Source: Paenibacillus sp. (GTDB taxonomy: Bacteria > Bacillota > Bacilli > Paenibacillales > Paenibacillaceae). Taken from it: DNA of 64,000 bases. Made by a program: the position numbers and the translations under genes. Shown piece by piece: positions 59,780 through 64,000 of the stretch. Each line of letters opens with the position of its first letter. Positions within the stretch are counted from its first letter, which is position 1. The stretch lies in the NCBI GenBank assembly GCA_031254035.1, contig JAIRVF010000127.1:30402-94401 (forward strand). Reading direction: 5' to 3'. The notes under the pieces are model-generated. The model saw nothing but the letters and a program-made list of their open reading frames with translations. It did not search any database and was not told where the DNA came from.

Positions 59780-61130
59780 TTATATCTTCGATGTTTTTTG
59801 GAAGCTGGTTATCCGCATTACTATGCTAGGAATTATCACGCAAATAATAAGACCGAACCAATACGACGTATACCAGGAAACGATACACCCCAGAGCGGTC
59901 GAAAATAGAATGCCTCCTGCCAGCTCCGCACCCCGCGGTTTCTTTTGATCCCACATGTTGAATAGCGGCAAGCCGCTGGCTGTAAACAGATGGCAGTAGA
60001 ACATGATAGACGCCGGGATCACTTGATCGCTGAATGGAATCGCAAGCAAAGGCAATCCGCAGAGAATCGAAGCTGCAGCATATATTTTATTTACGTTGAA
60101 AAAAGAAGACAATTGGCCTTGAAGTATGCTGAGCATCCCGTAAAGGGACGTCCCGATGCCGAGCACAACCGAGGCCAGGATGAATAGCGTCAGAAGATAA
60201 AGTATAGGCACCGGTAGGTTGCCGGGGATTGCCCCCAACAAATGATCGAGCGAGCCAGACGATGAGTTCGAGAGTGAAGGGATCGATAACACATATAAGA
60301 AAATAACCGAGCCCGACAACGGAAGGGCACACCAGCAAACCGCTGTCAGTTGATAAGCCATGCGGAACCGTTTGCTTTTGATCAAAGAAAATTCCGGATA
60401 TATCAGCACATTCAGCATAAATTTTCCTAGGAACAAGAATCCGAAGGCGATGCATCCGATGAACAGAGGCCCTGTATTCAATTGCATCAGATTTAAAGCA
60501 TCGAGATGCAACCTGATGAGCGAAATGCCTTTGAACAAATACACAGAGACAGGTATAAGCATCAATGCGGTGAACATGAGGACAAACAACCAAATGCCCA
60601 CCTTGCGAATCCCGCTGATGCCGCCAACTCCCGCATAAATATAGGTGAATAGCATCACAAGCACACCGGTCCAAAGCGGTAAGATACCGAACAATTGCTG
60701 CAGCAAATAACCTGCGAACAAGGTGTTCAGAACGAGGCCCTCACTACATGCCAAAAGGCGAAGCGCTGTGATGAAGACCTGACCTTTCGGGGTAAAATTA
60801 CGACGGAGAAAAGCTTCGAGGCTTGATCCGTCCTTGATTCTTAGGCCGGCCTGCTCTATCCACCTGCTTGCCAGTATGAGCATAGCAGCACCTGTAAGCG
60901 CTGCTGCAGCGCCTCCGGTATAATCATATAAATAGATAAATGCGAAAGTAATAAACAAGAGCAGTCCGTTCATCTGATGAAACATGAAACAAAATCAGGA
61001 TGACGCCCTGAGAAAGGCGCAGCTCCTTATGGGGAAGGAAGTACTGGGAGAAGTGTCGATGCTCCCCGAATTCTTGCATATGAAAGATAAGCAAAATAAT
61101 AGCCAGGAAAAGAATGATATACCAATCCAT
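59780..61130 (-). pseudogene. SSF-like membrane transporter with a frameshift near 60,985
   Basis: Two overlapping frames make one protein. The first, from ATG 61130 (TAATG overlap with the upstream regulator stop), encodes one hydrophobic segment and a cytosolic stretch of about 48 residues. The second, from ATG 60985 to 59780, encodes about ten more helices. The second frame has a TGA only four codons before its ATG, and removing one T from the T-rich CTGATTTTGTTTC would join the two in a single 450-residue reading frame. The blocks GVGGISGIRKVG and YPEFSL are reminiscent of sodium:solute symporters. A programmed shift, a real mutation or a sequence error are all possible. Confidence 0.7.
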
Positions 61131-61834
61131 TAACGGTATGACTCCTTGAACTGGGATGGCGTGATGCCCGTAATCTTCTTGAATGCATTGCTAAAATGAT
61201 GCTGGCTGGAGAATCCGGCCCCCTCCGCAATCGCCGTCATCCCCCAATCAAGATGATTGGCTAGCAGCAGCTTAGCTTGATGAATCCGATAGGACAGCAA
61301 ATATTCTTGGAACGTCACGCCGACCTCCTCCGAGAAACAGTAGCTCAAATAGGAAGGATTGAGCGGGATTTCTTTCGCGATGTCAACGAGAGACAGCTTG
61401 TGTTGAAACCCATCCTGAATACGCTTCATCACATGCCTGACGTGGGGGGATTTGCCGACGGTGAAATGACGCTTCTTCAGCCATTTGTCGATGATGCCGT
61501 ACAGTTCATTTTCCATGAAAGGCTTGACCAGATAGTCCATCACCTCAATTTGGATAGCCTGCTTCGCATAGTGGAAATCTTGATGAGCCGACACAATCAC
61601 AATTTCCATGTCGGGCTGACGCTCCCGCATCCGTCTAGACAGCATAAGCCCGTTTTCGCCAGGTAAGAAGATATCGACAAAAGCCAGTTGAATGGACTGC
61701 TCGTCCAGTATGCTCATCGCGGTCCCCGCATCCTCTCCGAGAAAGCATCGGATCATCGGGTATTTGCGACTCAGCAGATAGGCAATCTGTTCGACTTCCA
61801 AATATTCGTCATCTACGATCAATATGTTCATCAT
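61130..61834 (-). CDS. Response regulator with AraC-type output (YesN-like)
   Basis: A 234-residue regulator. Receiver domain residues 1-125 with acidic pocket VDDE near 7-10, phosphoacceptor in FVDIFLPGENG near 50 and Lys in DYLVKPF near 102. Two AraC helix-turn-helices follow near residues 140-234 (LSLVDIAKEIPLNPSYLSYC and MTAIAEGAGFSSQHHFSNAF). ATG 61834 follows GGGAG at 6 nt. It overlaps the kinase gene by 26 bp and the transporter start by 1-2 bp, so the operon is kinase, regulator, transporter. AraC/YesN regulators usually control sugar uptake or degradation. Confidence 0.9.
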   Translation of the reverse strand: MMNILIVDDEYLEVEQIAYLLSRKYPMIRCFLGEDAGTAMSILDEQSIQLAFVDIFLPGENGLMLSRRMRERQPDMEIVIVSAHQDFHYAKQAIQIEVMDYLVKPFMENELYGIIDKWLKKRHFTVGKSPHVRHVMKRIQDGFQHKLSLVDIAKEIPLNPSYLSYCFSEEVGVTFQEYLLSYRIHQAKLLLANHLDWGMTAIAEGAGFSSQHHFSNAFKKITGITPSQFKESYR

Positions 61835-62566
61835 TCTCATCTCCCGGTACATAGGGCCATCTGGCTGTTGCCACTGTTTGTTTGTTCTTATTTTTGCTCA
61901 GCGTCAGCGAAGACGGAAGGTCGAACATCAACTCGAACCGTTTGCGTATATTGGAAAGGCCGATGCCTTTCCCTTGGGTTTCGCCGATTTCATCCGTTCC
62001 GTTATCGATGACCGCCAGTACCATCCAATTACCTTCTCGTTTGAACGAAATTTTGCAGTACTTATCTCCGGCACGCTTCTCCAACCCATGCTTGAATGCG
62101 TTCTCTACAAGTGTTTGTAACGTATATGGCGGGATATGGCAATGGAGCCAAGCGTCATCAATCTCATAAGCAATCTCCAGCCTTATGCCGAAGCGAAGCC
62201 GCTGGATCGCCAAATAATTGTTGGTATGCTCCATTTCGGAGCGAAACGTGACCAGATGAGCTTGCCCTTGATACCGGTTGCGCAAAAATAGCGAGAAGCG
62301 CTCCGCTCCATCCCTTCCGTCATATCGCGATACCGCTCCATACGGGCCAGTGAGAGCAGAGCGTTTAACGTGTTAAACAAAAAATGTGGCTGGATTTGCT
62401 CGCTTAATTGGTCGTACCTGCTGGTCTGAAGCTCCTTCTCTAGCCGGACTTTGACATTTTCCAACTCCAGTACATCCAGCTCATGATCCAGGAGACTGAG
62501 CATAAGCAGAATGACAATGCTGATGATCGGCGCCAAGACGCCAAGAAAGACAATTACGACAAACAT
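61809..62566 (-). pseudogene. YesM-like sensor kinase with a frameshift near 62,300
   Basis: The first frame (62566 to about 62300) gives a hydrophobic N-terminus (FVVIVFLGVLAPIISIVILLML) and the phosphoacceptor segment EQIQPHFLFNTLNALLSLAR. After MERS the frame is lost, and a second frame (about 62300 to 61809) continues with EMEHTNNYLAIQRLRFG, the N box LVENAFKHGLE and the G box GKGIGLSNIRKRFELMF. A single-nucleotide gain or loss near 62,291-62,303 explains it. The kinase would sense an extracellular sugar or peptide but is probably inactive as sequenced. Overlaps the AraC-type regulator. Confidence 0.75.
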
Positions 62567-62693
62567 GGCAATCTCCTCTCCAGTCCCCTACATCAGCTAA
62601 AGTCACCATCGTAAACGTAATCACATTTCCTGTATGAATGTTATTTTACGAAAAAAGTCATAATTTGGACAGGCTTTTTTCATTCTTGAAATA

Positions 62694-62744
62694 AAAAAGG
62701 ATCGGGGATTCACTGGCCATTGGCTCCAGCATTCCCCAATCCTT
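62694..62744 (-). terminator. Terminator-like hairpin, minus strand
   Basis: On the minus strand AAGGATTGGGGAA pairs with ATCCCCGATCCTT with one mismatch, then TTTTTTATTT. The gene it served is not visible and may have been the decayed region to its right. Confidence 0.6.
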
Positions 62745-63322
62745 GGACAATCTTTTTTACATCAGGACGAACTTTTTTTACATCGTGACAACAAAATACT
62801 ATATCCCAAAAATAAAGTCGTATCGTCACTTCCACTCCATTAGTTACAAAAATAGTTAAAAGGAAAAATGATATACACTATTTATTTTCACAGAGGCGTT
62901 AGATTTTTTAAACTTGGAGTAATCTTATTTCTAAAATATCCATTCCATATTCCTTATAAAGTTCTTCTTTAAGTGAATTTTCTATCTCGGCTATGCTCAA
63001 AACAATTTTATTAAGTTGTGGGCTAAAGTCAGTTTAAAAGTACTGGATACCTTTTGAGAGGTATAAATCTGCCGTAATCGTAGCTATATGAATGATTTGT
63101 TTTAAAGTTTTCCCATTGTCCAGCTACCCACTAATCGAGGTCATTTAGTACGATATTGGATAGCAGCGGAAATAAAATTCCTCCCTATGGTGTTCTTTTT
63201 GAGGGAATTCCTTCGCCTTCGATTTCTGCTTTAAGCATCTTATTGATGATACGGACTCTTCTGTCCCTTCGTGTTTGCACATTGTAAATAGTGATATTTA
63301 CTAATAATATAGAAGATAATGG
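62745..63322. other. Decayed AT-rich stretch, no intact gene
   Basis: About 580 bp with stops in all frames. The longest credible piece is a minus-strand 43-codon segment (62908 to about 63040) containing LNKIVLSIAEIENSLKEELY then KEYGMDILEIRLLQV and a stop, which looks like the C-terminus of a lost soluble protein. Nothing else was recognised. Confidence 0.45.
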
Positions 63323-63367
63323 ATGTGGCGGCATCCATTATCTATTCATTGTAGAAGGAGGGGAAAA

Positions 63368-63811
63368 ATGAAGGTTTTACGTAAAGCAACTATAATTACT
63401 GCAATTATTTCGTTATTAATGGGAGCGACAAGCGTTTCAGCGTCTCGTACTCATCCTAGTGTATACGTTAATGACGAAAAATTAGACATTTATACAAGCG
63501 TAACATGGCTTGGTTCAACGTTGGTTCCTATGCGGCCCATTTTTGAAAAATACGGAATGAAAGTTGAATGGGATAATGCCACTAAAACGGTGACCGCATC
63601 GAAAGATGATACAACAATAAAGCTGACAAATAATTCATATGATGCTTATCTAAACGGAGAAAAGGTTACCTTGAATCAGGCTCCAGGCCTTGAACCAACA
63701 AGCAATATTTTTTATGTAAACCTCAGATTCATTTCTGAAGCTTTAGAAGCAAAGGTTACTTGGAGAAAAACAGAAGATGATGCATCGATTTATATTAATT
63801 TTACTAAGTAA
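63368..63811 (+). CDS. Secreted stalk-domain (copper amine oxidase N-terminal-like) protein, small
   Basis: A 147-residue protein with a signal peptide (ATIITAIISLLMGATSVSAS near residues 7-26). One stalk domain follows: SVYVNDEKLDIYTSVTWLGS near 31, LVPMRPIFEKYGMKVEWDNA near 54 and YVNLRFISEALEAKVTWRKT near 113. The repeated V-P-x-R-x-x-x-E-x-L/Y-G motif (PMRPIFEKYG) is the family hallmark. ATG 63368 follows GAAGGAGGGG; the longer frame to 63323 is not needed. Wall-associated; function unknown. Confidence 0.88.
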   Translation: MKVLRKATIITAIISLLMGATSVSASRTHPSVYVNDEKLDIYTSVTWLGSTLVPMRPIFEKYGMKVEWDNATKTVTASKDDTTIKLTNNSYDAYLNGEKVTLNQAPGLEPTSNIFYVNLRFISEALEAKVTWRKTEDDASIYINFTK

Positions 63812-63966
63812 CTCAACTTTCGCAGAGCGAAAATCAGCCTAACTGCATGATGTAACTGGGCATTCTGTGGATTCAATATGGAGTTGTTAAAATAGAAAAA
63901 CACCGCTTCGTTTGGTAAAGTGAGAGTGTCGAACAATCACTACCACACAGAAGGGGTGTCCTCTAT

Positions 63967-64000
63967 ATGATAGAGCAAAACGTACAGAAAAATCAACTTC
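63967..64000 (+). CDS. Start of an ORF running off the window, possibly an IS1182-type transposase
   Basis: ATG 63967 with AAGGGGTG 9 nt upstream opens 11 codons (MIEQNVQKNQL). The N-terminus resembles that of IS1182-like transposases, which begin with a short Gln/Asn-rich stretch, but 11 residues are far too few to be sure. The GTGAGAGTG...CACTACCACAC region near 63928-63948 is imperfectly symmetric and could be an element end. Confidence 0.3.
   Translation, partial: MIEQNVQKNQL

Overview
The window reads as chromosomal DNA of a spore-forming Firmicute, most likely Paenibacillus or a close relative. This is inferred from several things: strong AGGAGG-type ribosome binding sites, frequent GTG and TTG starts, stalk-domain ('copper amine oxidase N-terminal') secreted proteins, a DUF4179/ECF sigma pair, a YesM/YesN-like kinase and AraC-type regulator pair, and base composition close to even outside the AT-rich blocks. 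No rRNA, tRNA, CRISPR array or replication origin was recognised.

Layout. (1) 0-29.4 kb is ordinary accessory chromosome made of small regulator-plus-effector units. These are a truncated SDR, tautomerase/LysR, MocR/EamA sharing a palindromic operator, a SWIM/SNF2 helicase pair, an esterase, GNAT, an epimerase, DinB, an aminoglycoside-phosphotransferase-like kinase, DeoR with a divergent metallophosphoesterase/EamA pair, DUF4261, DUF4179/ECF sigma, an erythromycin-esterase-like protein, a VOC protein, a MerR/SRPBCC/MFS operon and a stalk-domain protein. It also holds gene remnants (VOC, MBL), a MITE-like element and short tandem repeats at gene ends. (2) 29.5-42.3 kb is a markedly AT-rich, tightly packed block: eleven genes on the minus strand plus one divergent gene. 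It encodes three ATP-grasp ligases, a PLP aminotransferase, two zinc dehydrogenases with an FAH-family protein between them, a HAD phosphatase, a Gfo/Idh dehydrogenase, a DUF4862 protein, an MFS exporter and a CDP-alcohol phosphatidyltransferase. I read it as an uncharacterised small-molecule (amino-acid ligase type) biosynthesis and export cluster. It is the best candidate for an undescribed system here.

(3) 42.35-46.99 kb is bounded by two direct copies (112 bp, 4 mismatches) of the 3' end of the malic enzyme gene. Between them lie fragments of a transposase, a SurA/PrsA-like foldase, an aminoglycoside phosphotransferase and an arylamine N-acetyltransferase, then two small secreted proteins and a PksB/BaeB-like MBL hydrolase. 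It looks like an old insertion or duplication in decay. (4) 46.9-57 kb holds malic enzyme, a membrane-anchored alpha/beta hydrolase, a NarL-type two-component system, a Crp/Fnr regulator and a pair of ABC exporters preceded by two tiny in-frame ORFs, then another hydrolase. (5) 57.3-64 kb returns to higher GC. It has an acetamidase/formamidase plus APC permease operon, a kinase/AraC-regulator/symporter operon in which both kinase and symporter are frameshifted, a decayed stretch, a small stalk-domain secreted protein, and the first codons of a probable transposase at the right edge.

Functions are assigned from recognisable motifs and gene order only; no database search was possible. Start sites were often moved from the longest reading frame to an internal ATG with a proper ribosome binding site.
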